From: Pseudonocardia kunmingensis
GTDB lineage: Bacteria > Actinomycetota > Actinomycetes > Mycobacteriales > Pseudonocardiaceae
DNA: 64,000 nt
Assembly: GCF_006716445.1 (NCBI RefSeq)
Contig: NZ_VFPA01000006.1
Location: forward strand, 372,001-436,000
Direction: 5' to 3'
The translations under genes were made by a program, and so were the position numbers. Shown here in pieces: positions 16,677 through 29,325 of this stretch. Position 1 is the first letter of the stretch. Each line of letters starts with the position of its first letter. The notes under the pieces were generated by a model. That model made no database searches. It was not told the DNA's origin and worked only from the letters and a program-made list of their open reading frames with translations.

Positions 16677-18368
16677 GTGAAGAGCCCACGCGCATTCGGG
16701 CGTGCCGTCGTCGCCGCCGTCGCCCTCGTCGCCGTGCTGGGCGCGGCGTCGCTCGGCGCGGGGTCGACGGCGCCGCCGCAACCCACGGCCGCGCCGGTCC
16801 CGGCCCCGTCCGCGCCGGGGACGGCGCAGTTCACCGTCCTGCTCGACGCAGGCGCCGAAGGAGCCGGCGCGCGGGATGCCGCCGTGGCGGCCGTCGAGGC
16901 GGCGGGCGGGCACGTCCTGCGGGAGAACGCCGCTGTCGGCGCCTTGGTCGTCGAGGCGCCGGTGGCCGGGTTCGTGGAGCGGGTGTCCGCAGCGCAGGGG
17001 ATCTTCGGCGCCACCCCCGCGCGTCCCATCGGGTCCACGGCGGCCACCGGCCCGCGCGGCGCGGTCCCCGCGGGCGGGAACCGCGACGGCCAGGGCCCGG
17101 CGGGGCTCGACCCGCTCGACACGCGGCTGTGGGGCCTGTCGATGATCAAGGCGGACGCGGCGCGGGCGCAGCAGCCCGGTGACCCGCGCGTGCACGTCGG
17201 CATCCTCGACACCGGCATCGACGCGAGCAACCCCGACCTCGCGCCGAACCTCGACGTGGGGCTCTCCCGCAACTTCGTCACCGACATCCCGACCGACCCC
17301 ACCGGCGGGGAGCTGGACGGGCCGTGCGAGTTCGACGGCTGCGTCGACCCGCCCGACCACGACGGCGGCGGCCACGGCACGCACGTCGCCGGCACGGTCG
17401 CGGCGGCGGCCAACGGGTCCGGCCTCTCCGGCGTGGCGCCCGGCGTCACCCTGGTGAACATCAGGGCGGGCCAGGACGCGGGCCTGTTCTTCCTCCAGCC
17501 GGTCGTCGACGCCCTGACCTACGGCGCCGACATCGGCCTCGACGTGATCAACATGTCGTTCTACGTGGACCCCTGGCGCTACAACTGCACGGACAACCCG
17601 GCCGACTCGAGCGAGTCGCAGATCGCGCAGCGCACGATCATCGAGGCGATGACCCGGGCGCTGGAGTACGCCCACGGCAAGGGCGTCACGCTCGTCGGGT
17701 CGCTGGGCAACGAGCGCGAGGACCTCGGGCGCCCCGGGACGGACCGGGACAGCCCGAACTACCCGCCCGGCGCGGCCTACGACCGCGCGATCGACAACGC
17801 GAGCTGCGTGGACCTGCCCGTGGAGGGGCCGCACGTCATCGGCGTGTCGGCGGTGGGGCCCTCGGGGGCGAAGGCCGAGTACTCGAACTACGGCACCGAG
17901 CAGATCTCGGTGGCCGCTCCGGGCGGCTCGGCGAGCGCAGGCCGGGTGGAGGACCTCATCCTCTCGTCCTACCCGCAGCACGTCCTGCAGGAGTCCGGTG
18001 ACGTCGACGCGCAGGGCGAGGTCACCCCGCAGGGCGCGGCGCAGGGCGTCCAGAAGGCGTGCCAGGGCTCCGCGTGCGGCTACTACTCCTACCTTCAGGG
18101 CACGTCGATGGCCGCGCCGCACGTCTCCGGCGTCGCGGCGCTGGTGGTGAGCGAGCACGGCACCGAGGACCCGCAGCACCCGGGGCAGCTGACGATGGCC
18201 CCGGAGGCGGTCGAGCAGGCGCTCACCGCCTCCGCGGCGCAGGTGGCGTGCCCGGCCCCCGGGGCACCGGGAGCGGGCGCGCCCTGCGAGGGCGACCCGG
18301 CGTTCAACGGGCACTACGGGCACGGCATCGTGGACGCCCTTGCCGCGCTCACCGCTCCGACGTCCTGA
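16677..18368 (+). CDS. Secreted S8 family serine protease (subtilase)
   Basis: A 563-residue pre-pro-subtilase with a GGAGG ribosome site before GTG at 16677. A signal peptide (AVVAAVALVAVLGAASLGAG) and a pro-region to about residue 150 precede the catalytic domain. The triad is D178 (GILDTGID), H233 (GGHGTHVAGT) and S477 (QGTSMAAPHVSG), with the oxyanion Asn probably in GSLGNERED. Several Cys pairs (CEFDGCVD, CQGSACG, CPAPG/PCEG) suggest disulfides. It should be exported and self-processed; no sorting signal or membrane anchor is visible. Confidence 0.92.
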   Translation: MKSPRAFGRAVVAAVALVAVLGAASLGAGSTAPPQPTAAPVPAPSAPGTAQFTVLLDAGAEGAGARDAAVAAVEAAGGHVLRENAAVGALVVEAPVAGFVERVSAAQGIFGATPARPIGSTAATGPRGAVPAGGNRDGQGPAGLDPLDTRLWGLSMIKADAARAQQPGDPRVHVGILDTGIDASNPDLAPNLDVGLSRNFVTDIPTDPTGGELDGPCEFDGCVDPPDHDGGGHGTHVAGTVAAAANGSGLSGVAPGVTLVNIRAGQDAGLFFLQPVVDALTYGADIGLDVINMSFYVDPWRYNCTDNPADSSESQIAQRTIIEAMTRALEYAHGKGVTLVGSLGNEREDLGRPGTDRDSPNYPPGAAYDRAIDNASCVDLPVEGPHVIGVSAVGPSGAKAEYSNYGTEQISVAAPGGSASAGRVEDLILSSYPQHVLQESGDVDAQGEVTPQGAAQGVQKACQGSACGYYSYLQGTSMAAPHVSGVAALVVSEHGTEDPQHPGQLTMAPEAVEQALTASAAQVACPAPGAPGAGAPCEGDPAFNGHYGHGIVDALAALTAPTS

Positions 18369-18386
18369 TCCGCCGGCCCGTCGGGA

Positions 18387-19874
18387 TCAGCCCGCGGGCG
18401 GCGGCTCGATCTGCCGCACCACCGACGAGGCCATCCGCAGGGACCCGATGCCGGTGGGGTGGAAGGGGAACGGGTCGGCCATGCCCTGCAGGTCCGGGCC
18501 CAGCCCGTCGGTGCCCTCCTCGCACAGCAGGCCCAGCTCGGGGTGGGCCACGGCGAAGCCGTACTTCTGCGCGCCCGCCACGAGCACGTCGTTGAGCCGG
18601 GAGTTGCGGTCGGTCAGGAGCTCGATCTTCTCGGCGTTCAGGCCGGGGTAGCCCTCCGCGCGGGTGTCGGCGCAGTCGGCGTCGGGCGGGAAGGCCCCGT
18701 AGGAGGTCATGATGATGATCTGCGGGCGGCCGGGCAGGTCGTTGAGGTCGATCAGCAGGTCGCCGTACACCCGGTCGAACGCGGCGAGCCGGTAGTCGAA
18801 CTCGCCCTGGGTGAGCCGGTCGGAGCAGTCGTCGACGCCGTAGCAGTAGCGCAGGAAGTCGGTCCAGCCCACGTCGTTCGGCCCGATGGCCACGACCACG
18901 AACCGCAGGTCCTGCGCCTGCTTCAGCACGCCGACCTGCGGCGGTACCGACCGGCCGCCCTGGTCCTGCGGCCCGCGCAGGCCGCTGGTGATGGTGGCGC
19001 TCGGGCAGGCCAGGTTCAGCACCCGCGCGGAGGTCAGGTGGCCGATCTCCGCGGCGAGCGAGTCGGTGCTGCGCCCGCAGGCCACGTCGTCCGGGGTGCC
19101 GTCGGGCACCGGCGGGCCGCCCAGCCGTGCGGCGCGCGAGTCGCCGATGACCGCGCCGTCGTAGCCGGTGATCGGTGGGCCCACCGGGTCGGGGGTGAGG
19201 TGGTAGGCGCCGACGAGCTGGGCGAGCGAGGTGACGCCGCGCAGGCCCTGCATCGAGCCGGTGACGGCGAGCGCACCCGACACCAGCCACGCGAGCACCG
19301 CCGTGACGAGCGCGATCACGGTCATCCGGCGGGCGGCGCGCACGCAGTAGGAGAAGATCTCGTGCAGCGGCGCGTGGCCGCCCCCGCCGGTGCGGCTCTG
19401 GCGCCACAGCACGACGAGGGTGCGGATGCCGGCCGCACCGGCCGCGGACGCGAGGGTGAAGGCGAGCAGCCCGAGCCCGCCCAGGACGTACCAGGTGAGG
19501 AACCCGCCGGTGACGGCCGAGACCGCCTCCTCGCGCGCCTGCGGGCCCGCGGCGGGGTCGAACACGGCCGCGGCGGCGGCGTTGCGCTGCACCGGGCCCA
19601 TCGTCAGCTCGGGGCGCAGCGGCCCGTAGACGTGCAGCCGGTCGACGTCGAGGGCGGTGTTGCCGACCTGCACGAGCCGTGCGGGGCCTGCGACCGACAG
19701 GTCGGGGGGCCGGGCGCCGACGCTGATGTGCTGGCCGAACGCCACGAGGTCCTGCGCGGGGGTGAGCGCGACGGTGACCGGGATCCCCACACCGAGGCAG
19801 AACAGCACCAGCAGGAGCGTCGGCCAGGAGCGGAGTTCCCGGAGCACGGTCCGCCGGGTGCGTTTCGCGTCCAG
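18387..19874 (-). CDS. Membrane-anchored SGNH/GDSL hydrolase
   Basis: About 495 residues. The best ribosome site (GAGGAGG) lies 4 nt before a CTG at 19874; GTG at 19847 is the nearest conventional start. The N-terminal part has a membrane helix (WPTLLLVLFCLGVGIPVTVAL), an extracytoplasmic stretch of about 90 residues, and two more helices (FLTWYVLGGLGLLAFTL, MTVIALVTAVLAWLVSGAL). The C-terminal SGNH domain has block I AVIGDSRAARLG (nucleophile Ser), block III AIGPNDVGW and the catalytic His in PFHPTGIG. Such enzymes deacylate or de-esterify lipids, glycans or peptidoglycan; the substrate is unknown. It converges with the subtilase gene 18 bp away. Confidence 0.8.
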   Translation of the reverse strand: MDAKRTRRTVLRELRSWPTLLLVLFCLGVGIPVTVALTPAQDLVAFGQHISVGARPPDLSVAGPARLVQVGNTALDVDRLHVYGPLRPELTMGPVQRNAAAAAVFDPAAGPQAREEAVSAVTGGFLTWYVLGGLGLLAFTLASAAGAAGIRTLVVLWRQSRTGGGGHAPLHEIFSYCVRAARRMTVIALVTAVLAWLVSGALAVTGSMQGLRGVTSLAQLVGAYHLTPDPVGPPITGYDGAVIGDSRAARLGGPPVPDGTPDDVACGRSTDSLAAEIGHLTSARVLNLACPSATITSGLRGPQDQGGRSVPPQVGVLKQAQDLRFVVVAIGPNDVGWTDFLRYCYGVDDCSDRLTQGEFDYRLAAFDRVYGDLLIDLNDLPGRPQIIIMTSYGAFPPDADCADTRAEGYPGLNAEKIELLTDRNSRLNDVLVAGAQKYGFAVAHPELGLLCEEGTDGLGPDLQGMADPFPFHPTGIGSLRMASSVVRQIEPPPAG

Positions 19875-19972
19875 TGGTCCTCCTCTCGGGTCCGGATCAC
19901 GGACCGGCCGCTGACAGGATGCGTCACGCGAACCGCCGAGGGTACGACCGACCGGGCTATCCCGCGGCCCGC

Positions 19973-20041
19973 GACCGCACGTTGGAGCCACACTGCTGCT
20001 CACAAGCCGTGAGAACAGCAGTACGGCTCCAACGTGCGGTC
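19973..20041. terminator. Family B hairpin, copy 1
   Basis: A 69-bp palindrome whose arms both carry GACCGCACGTTGGAGCC (or its complement) and then CTGCTG; only a few mismatches interrupt the stem. It lies 12 bp past the stop of the SpoIIE phosphatase gene (20053, minus strand) and upstream of the SGNH gene, so it probably terminates the former. A second copy is at 47554-47615. Confidence 0.7.
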
Positions 20042-20052
20042 TCTGGGCCGGT

Positions 20053-22170
20053 CTACGGGGCGGCGCGGACGGCGAGGAGCGCGACGTCGTCGTCGAGCGG
20101 TTCGGCGCTGAAGCGCTCCACCGCCTCCCGCACGGCGCCCACGACCTGCACCGCGGGCTTGCCCGCCGCGCCCGCGGCGACGGCGAGCAGGCGCTCGGCG
20201 CCGAACAGCTCCCGGCCCCGGCGGCGCTCGGTGACGCCGTCGGTGTAGACCAGCAGCGTGTCGCCGGGCCCCATGTGGTGCTGGGTGCAGCTCAGGCGCA
20301 CCGAGGGGACCAGCCCGACCGCCGTGCCGAACGTGCCGATCAGCTCGGCGGTGCCGTCGGCGCGCACCAGCACCGGCTGGACGTGCCCGGCGAGCGCGAG
20401 CTCGACGTCCAGCCCGCCGCGCGGGTCGGCGCTGCCGCCGGGGCCCCGTCTGCGCCTGCTCACCATGGCGGCGGCGAGCGTGCAGAACTGCAGGGGGTCG
20501 TCGGCCTCGATCATGACCTCGTTGAGCATCTCGATCGCCCGCGGCAGGGACCGGTCGTCGCGGACCAGCACGCGCAGGACGTCGCGGACGAGGCCGGTGC
20601 GGGCCGCGGCCCGGGCACCCTTGCCGCAGACGTCGCCGATCGACACCAGCCAGTGCGACGGGTCCACGGTGAGCACGTCGTAGAAGTCGCCGCCGACGTC
20701 GGAGCCGGTGCTGGCGGGCAGGTACTCCGAGGCGAAGTCCACGCCCGGCACGACCGGCAGGGCGCGCGGCAGGAGCGCCTGCTGCAGCGCCTGCGACACC
20801 GCGACGTGCGCACCGGTGCTCTGCGCGTTGTGGATCGCGAGCGCCGCGCGGCGGGCGACGTCGCCGGCGAGCACGACGTCCTCCGGGCTGTGCGGCCTGC
20901 CCTCGGGCCTGCCGACGAGCAGGGTGCCCAGGGTGCGGCCCCGGGCGCGCAGCGGCAGGGCGATCCCGTCGGTCGGCACGGCGAAGCGCACCGCCGAGGT
21001 GCCGTCGCGCACCACCTCGGCGAGGCGCTGGCGCAGCTCGGCGGGCAGCCCGGGGCTGCCGCCCGGGTCGAGGACCCCGCGCAGCTCGGTGAGGGCGTCC
21101 TCGTGGGCGTGGGTGAGCGCGGCGAGCTGCAGCGCGCCGGAGGGGTCGACGAGGTGCACCGCGCACCACCGGCCCAGCCGCGGGACGACGACCTGCGGGA
21201 CCACGGCGACGGCGAGGTCGACGTCGAGCGACTGCCCGAGCAGCTCGCTGGTCTCGGCGAGGTAGGTCATCCAGGCCCGCCTGCGCTGGTCGACCCCGCG
21301 CAGCCACTGCGACTCGACGGCCATCGCCACGCGGTAGGCGATCAGCTCGGTGAGGTCGCGGGTGCGGTCGGGGTCCGACGATGCGGAGCCGCCGTGGCGG
21401 TGCACCACCCGCAGCACGCCGCGCAGCGGGGCGGTGGTGGGCAGCCGGACCTCGACCGTGCGGGCCAGGCGCTGGATGCCGGCCCCCACGCCGCCCTGGA
21501 CGCCGTCGTGGGCGACCTCGCGCGCGCCGGTGCCGTCGCCCTCGTCGACCTCGACGCTCACCGACTCGGCGTCGAGCAGTTCGCGGAGCCTGCGGACGAG
21601 CTCGGCCACCAGCTCGGCGGGCTCGAGCCGGTCCACCAGCCCGGGGGGCACGTGCAACAGCCACCGGGCCTGCTCGGCCGTGGTCCACACCCGCTCGGCG
21701 TCGGGCGGAGCCGGCGGGGCCTCGGGTGCGGCGGGCCGGTCCCCCCTGGCGAGGGAGAACCAGGTGACGTGGCGCCCGTCGGCCTCGTGGCGGGTGCCCC
21801 ACACGGTGGCGAGCCGCTGCACCAGCGCGAGCCCGCGCCCGTGGCTGGCGGCGCGGCCGTAGCGCTGGCGCGGCTGCGAGAGGTGCAGCTCGAGCGGGCC
21901 GGCGCCGCGGTCGGTCACCTCGACGGTGATGTCGGCCTCGGTGACGGTGAGGGCGATCTCGAACTCGGTGCCCGCGTGCAGCACGGCGTTCTCGCAGAGC
22001 TCGCTGGCGAGCAGGATCACCGTGTCGACGAGGTCGGCGAGACCGCCGTCGTCAGGACCGTCGTCGCCTCGCCCGAGATCGCGCAGCGCTTCCTGGAGCA
22101 TCCGCCGCGCTCGACCGGCGGATCGGGCGTCCGGCGGCAGCCTGGTCCGCCGCTCGAGCTGAACGGGCAC
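20053..22170 (-). CDS. SpoIIE-family phosphatase with RsbW-like ATPase and GAF domains
   Basis: A 705-residue cytosolic regulator. Residues 1-140 form an anti-sigma-type ATPase (N-box ELCENAVLHAG, then VTDRGAGP and SHGRGLALVQRLA). A central GAF-like region (about 250-440) follows, then a PP2C/SpoIIE domain with SEYLPASTGSDVGGDFYDVL, VSIGDVCGKGARAA and the late LLVYTDGVTERR and LDDDVALLAVR metal-binding Asp residues. It should dephosphorylate an STAS antagonist and so release a sigma factor; a stand-alone STAS protein is encoded at 34525. A 13-bp palindrome (GTGCAGTCTGCAC) abuts its start. Confidence 0.88.
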   Translation of the reverse strand: MPVQLERRTRLPPDARSAGRARRMLQEALRDLGRGDDGPDDGGLADLVDTVILLASELCENAVLHAGTEFEIALTVTEADITVEVTDRGAGPLELHLSQPRQRYGRAASHGRGLALVQRLATVWGTRHEADGRHVTWFSLARGDRPAAPEAPPAPPDAERVWTTAEQARWLLHVPPGLVDRLEPAELVAELVRRLRELLDAESVSVEVDEGDGTGAREVAHDGVQGGVGAGIQRLARTVEVRLPTTAPLRGVLRVVHRHGGSASSDPDRTRDLTELIAYRVAMAVESQWLRGVDQRRRAWMTYLAETSELLGQSLDVDLAVAVVPQVVVPRLGRWCAVHLVDPSGALQLAALTHAHEDALTELRGVLDPGGSPGLPAELRQRLAEVVRDGTSAVRFAVPTDGIALPLRARGRTLGTLLVGRPEGRPHSPEDVVLAGDVARRAALAIHNAQSTGAHVAVSQALQQALLPRALPVVPGVDFASEYLPASTGSDVGGDFYDVLTVDPSHWLVSIGDVCGKGARAAARTGLVRDVLRVLVRDDRSLPRAIEMLNEVMIEADDPLQFCTLAAAMVSRRRRGPGGSADPRGGLDVELALAGHVQPVLVRADGTAELIGTFGTAVGLVPSVRLSCTQHHMGPGDTLLVYTDGVTERRRGRELFGAERLLAVAAGAAGKPAVQVVGAVREAVERFSAEPLDDDVALLAVRAAP

Positions 22171-22173
22171 GGC

Positions 22174-22186
22174 GTGCAGTCTGCAC
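22174..22186. promoter_or_regulatory. Short palindrome at a divergent promoter
   Basis: GTGCAG-T-CTGCAC is a perfect 6+1+6 inverted repeat lying 3 bp upstream of the SpoIIE phosphatase start, in the 176-bp region shared with the divergent hybrid histidine kinase. Its position would let a bound protein block the phosphatase gene. No experimental or family evidence identifies the binder. Confidence 0.35.
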
Positions 22187-22346
22187 TGTCGGACCCGCGG
22201 GCGCTCGGGCCGGGACGCCGACGGGGCCCACCCCTGGGTGGATCGTCTAGGGTCGGGGTGCGGCGGCCGCGCCGGTGTCCCGGTCCGCGTGGAAGCGGCG
22301 CGCGCCCGTGCCCGGCCGCCGGTCCGAGCATGGGAGGACGGCCGTC

Positions 22347-26809
<4,463 letters not shown>

Positions 26810-26813
<4 letters not shown>

Positions 26814-27358
26814 TCCGCCAGACGGCGCGGGTGCTGGCGGTGGACGACCGGCGCGAGAACCTCCTCGCCCTCCAGGCGATCCTCGAGGGCCTGCCCATCG
26901 AGCTGGTGGCCGTCACGAGCGGGGAGGACGCGCTCAAACGGCTGCTCGTCGAGGACTACGCGGTGATCCTGCTCGACGCGCACATGCCCGGCATGGACGG
27001 CTTCGAGACCGCGGGCCACGTCAAGCAGCGCGAGCGCACCCGCCACATCCCGATCCTGTTCCTCACCGCCGTCGACTACGACCCGCACCTCGCCTTCCGG
27101 GGCTACCAGGCGGGCGCGGTGGACTACATCACCAAGCCGTTCGACCCGTGGGTGCTGCGCTCGAAGGTGGCGGTGTTCGTCGACCTGTGGTCCACCCACA
27201 CCCAGCTGGCCGACCGGGCTGCGGAGTGCGGCGTGCTGCGCGGCGCCATCGACGACGCGCTGGAGCTCCTGGAGAGCGGCGACCCGGCCGACCTGGCCAC
27301 GGCCCGCACCCGGCTGGCGACCGTGCGGGGGTCGCGGCTCGGGCCGACCGGCTCGTAG
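26810..27358 (+). CDS. Response regulator, receiver domain with short C-terminal tail
   Basis: A 182-residue protein starting at a GTG that overlaps the kinase stop (GTGA), so it is very probably the kinase's partner. The receiver domain has acidic pair DD at 12-13, phospho-acceptor D56 (ILLDAHMPGMDG), switch Thr in FLTAVD and Lys in ITKPFDP. After about residue 125 a helical tail without a DNA-binding or enzymatic signature follows, so output is probably by protein contact. Together with the kinase's own receiver it could form a branched phosphorelay. Confidence 0.9.
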
Positions 27359-27371
27359 GAACTCCCACCCG

Positions 27372-27420
27372 GACGAACGGCACTCTCGTCGGTACCTAGC
27401 CGACGAAAGTGCCGTTCGTC
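27372..27420. terminator. Family A hairpin, copy 2
   Basis: A 49-bp near-perfect palindrome (GACGAACGGCAC...GTCGG around TACCTAG) located 14 bp after the response regulator stop and 87 bp beyond the end of the convergent csbD gene. It matches the copies at 5837 and 42815 over almost its full length. Confidence 0.75.
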
Positions 27421-27506
27421 ATGCGGATCCCCACGTCGGGCATGGAGGGGCCCCGGCCGGTCGGGGGACGGCCGGGGCCCGGTGCGGGGTTGTCCAGGGG
27501 AAGGGC

Positions 27507-27680
27507 TTACTTGCGGAAGGCGTCCTTGATCTTGTCGCCCGCCTGCTTGATGTTGCTCTTCGTCTGGTCGCGGTCGCCCTGCGCCTCGAGCTCCTCGTCG
27601 CCCGTGGCCTGGCCCACCTTCTCCTTCGCCTTGCCGCCGAACTCCTCGAGCTTGTGGTCCATCTTGTCGTCGGTGCCCAT
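27507..27680 (-). CDS. CsbD family stress-response protein
   Basis: A 57-residue, strongly charged and Cys-free protein with the CsbD pattern: DHKLEEFGGKAKEKVGQATGD, then ELEAQGDRDQTKSNIKQAGDK. CsbD proteins accumulate under general stress (sigma-B control in Bacillus) but their mechanism is unknown. There is no ribosome site before ATG 27680; a GGGTAT element ends 9 nt upstream, suggesting a leaderless mRNA from a stress-type promoter. Confidence 0.9.
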   Translation of the reverse strand: MGTDDKMDHKLEEFGGKAKEKVGQATGDEELEAQGDRDQTKSNIKQAGDKIKDAFRK

Positions 27681-27689
27681 GACGCCCGG

Positions 27690-27715
27690 ATACCCGCGAA
27701 CAGGGGGGCACACAC
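27690..27715 (-). promoter_or_regulatory. Putative SigB/SigF-type promoter of csbD
   Basis: On the minus strand GTGT (27715-27712), a 16-nt spacer and GGGTAT (27695-27690) resemble the GTTT-N15-17-GGGTA promoters of actinobacterial general-stress sigma factors, with one mismatch at -35. The -10 ends 9 nt before the ATG, so the transcript would be leaderless or nearly so. The baeRF gene at 29326 has the same spacing. Confidence 0.45.
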
Positions 27716-27739
27716 GCGGCAACCCGCCGTTCGGGTGAA

Positions 27740-28129
27740 TCAGGCTCGCACGAGGCAGAAGGGGTGGCCGGCCGGGTCGAGGTAGACGCGGAAGCTGCTC
27801 CCCGGCGGCTGCACCTCGTGCTTGCGGGCGCCGAGCGCGAGCACCGCGGGCTCGGCGGCGTCCAGGTCGGGCACGTCGAAGTCGAGGTGGATCTGCTGGG
27901 GTCGCTCGTCGCCGGGCCAGTCGGGCGCCACGTGCCCGGGTGCGTGCTGGAAGGCGAGCGCGACCCCGCCGGTCGCGGCGAGCTGGACCCAGCCGTCGTC
28001 GTCCTGCACGACCGGGGCGCCGGTGAGGGCGCTGTAGAAGGCGGCGAGCCCGCGGGGGTCGCGGCAGTCGAGCGCGACGACACCGAGGGTGGCGACGCCG
28101 GTGGTCGGTGTGGTCGGAGAAGCGGTCAT
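27740..28129 (-). CDS. VOC (glyoxalase/bleomycin resistance) family protein
   Basis: A 129-residue single VOC module pair: first half VVALDCRDPRGLAAFYSALTG, second half IHLDFDVPDLDAAEPAVLALGA and FRVYLDPAGHPFCLVR. The His and Glu-type metal ligands of glyoxalase I are only partly recognisable (IHLDF His present). Members bind or isomerise diverse small molecules; no substrate can be inferred. It is upstream of csbD on the same strand with a 59-bp gap. Confidence 0.85.
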   Translation of the reverse strand: MTASPTTPTTGVATLGVVALDCRDPRGLAAFYSALTGAPVVQDDDGWVQLAATGGVALAFQHAPGHVAPDWPGDERPQQIHLDFDVPDLDAAEPAVLALGARKHEVQPPGSSFRVYLDPAGHPFCLVRA

Positions 28130-28162
28130 GCCCGGCGACGGTAGCGCCGCCGGTGACCGTCG

Positions 28163-29209
28163 TCAGCCCGGACGGGCGACGAGGCGTGCGACCACGGGCG
28201 CGACCAGCAGCATGACCACCACCCGCAGCACCTGCACGGCCACGACGAACGTGACGTCGGTGCCGGCGGAGATCGCCGTGGCCAGCACCGCGTAGACGCC
28301 GCCGGGGGTGGTGGCCAGGTAGCCCTCCAGCAGGGTCGCGCCGGTCATGGCGGAGAGCGCCAGCCCCAACCCGGCGCAGGCGACGACGACGGCGGCGATC
28401 AGCGCCGTGGCCGGCAGCAGCACGCCCAGCACCGTCCGCAGGCTCTCGCGGGTGAACCGGACACCGGCCTGCCAGCCGATCACGGCGTAGGCCAGCTCGA
28501 CGACCAGCGTCGGCGGGGTGGCCCCGAACGACCACCCGGTGAGGTTCGCGGCGATGGCGAGCACCATCGGGCCCAGCAACGAGCCGGCCGGCACCCGGGC
28601 CAGGCGGGCGAGGGCGCTGCCACCCACCGCGCAGACGAGCAGGAAGCCCACGTCGAGGGCGAGCGGGGTCGGCGCGGCCGCCGCCACCGCCGCCCCGCTG
28701 GGCGCGGCCGCGAAACCGACGGCCGCGACCACCGGCATGGTGGCGGTGACCAGCCCGACCCGCAGGTACTGCACGACCGCGACGACCCGGTCGTCGCCAC
28801 CGAGCTCGCGGCTCACCGCGACCAGGCCGGACGCGCCGCCCGCGGTGAGCGCGAGCATCCCGGTGATCGGCGAGACCCCGCGGCGCAACCCCAGCAGCAG
28901 GCCGGCGCCCATGCTGAGCGCGAGCGTGCCGGCGACGGCCAGCAGCACCGGCCCCCACTGCGCGGCGAGCCCGGCCAGCGTGGCGGGCTGGGCGAGCACG
29001 CCGATGACGACTCCGATGACCGCCTGCGCCGCCCCGGTCGCCCGCCGCGGCACCGCGGAGGGTGCGAGCCCGCCCAGTGCGAGGGCCGTGGCGACGAGCA
29101 GGCCGGCGAACAGGGCGGGGGAGGGCACGTCGAGCGCCGCCATGGCGGCCGTTCCCCCGGCGGTCAGCGCCACCAGCACGCCCCAGCGCACCCACTCCCG
29201 CGACCACAT
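28163..29209 (-). CDS. AbrB-type duplicated membrane protein
   Basis: A 348-residue integral membrane protein with about ten segments arranged as two similar halves, as in the Gneg_AbrB_dup family (once mislabelled ammonia monooxygenase). The repeated pattern is visible in GVVIGVLAQPATL...SPITGMLALTAGGASGLVAVSREL in the first half and GWQAGVRFTRESL...LEGYLATTPGGVYAVLATA in the second. Function is not established; transport is likely. It is divergent from the baeRF gene. Confidence 0.82.
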   Translation of the reverse strand: MWSREWVRWGVLVALTAGGTAAMAALDVPSPALFAGLLVATALALGGLAPSAVPRRATGAAQAVIGVVIGVLAQPATLAGLAAQWGPVLLAVAGTLALSMGAGLLLGLRRGVSPITGMLALTAGGASGLVAVSRELGGDDRVVAVVQYLRVGLVTATMPVVAAVGFAAAPSGAAVAAAAPTPLALDVGFLLVCAVGGSALARLARVPAGSLLGPMVLAIAANLTGWSFGATPPTLVVELAYAVIGWQAGVRFTRESLRTVLGVLLPATALIAAVVVACAGLGLALSAMTGATLLEGYLATTPGGVYAVLATAISAGTDVTFVVAVQVLRVVVMLLVAPVVARLVARPG

Positions 29210-29290
29210 CGATCTCGATCCTCGGGCATCGGGGACCCCGACGCCCGACCGGCCCGCGTGGCCCTGCTCACCGTGCCCGGTCCACCTCGG

Positions 29291-29316
29291 GGTTCACCGC
29301 CCGGGACGGCGGGTAG
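29291..29316 (+). promoter_or_regulatory. Putative SigB/SigF-type promoter of the baeRF gene
   Basis: GGTT at 29291-29294, a 16-nt spacer, and GGGTAG at 29311-29316 match the actinobacterial general-stress promoter pattern closely. The -10 ends 9 nt before the GTG start at 29326, again implying a leaderless transcript. No ribosome site is present, which supports this. Confidence 0.5.
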
Positions 29317-29325
29317 GCCCCCGAG

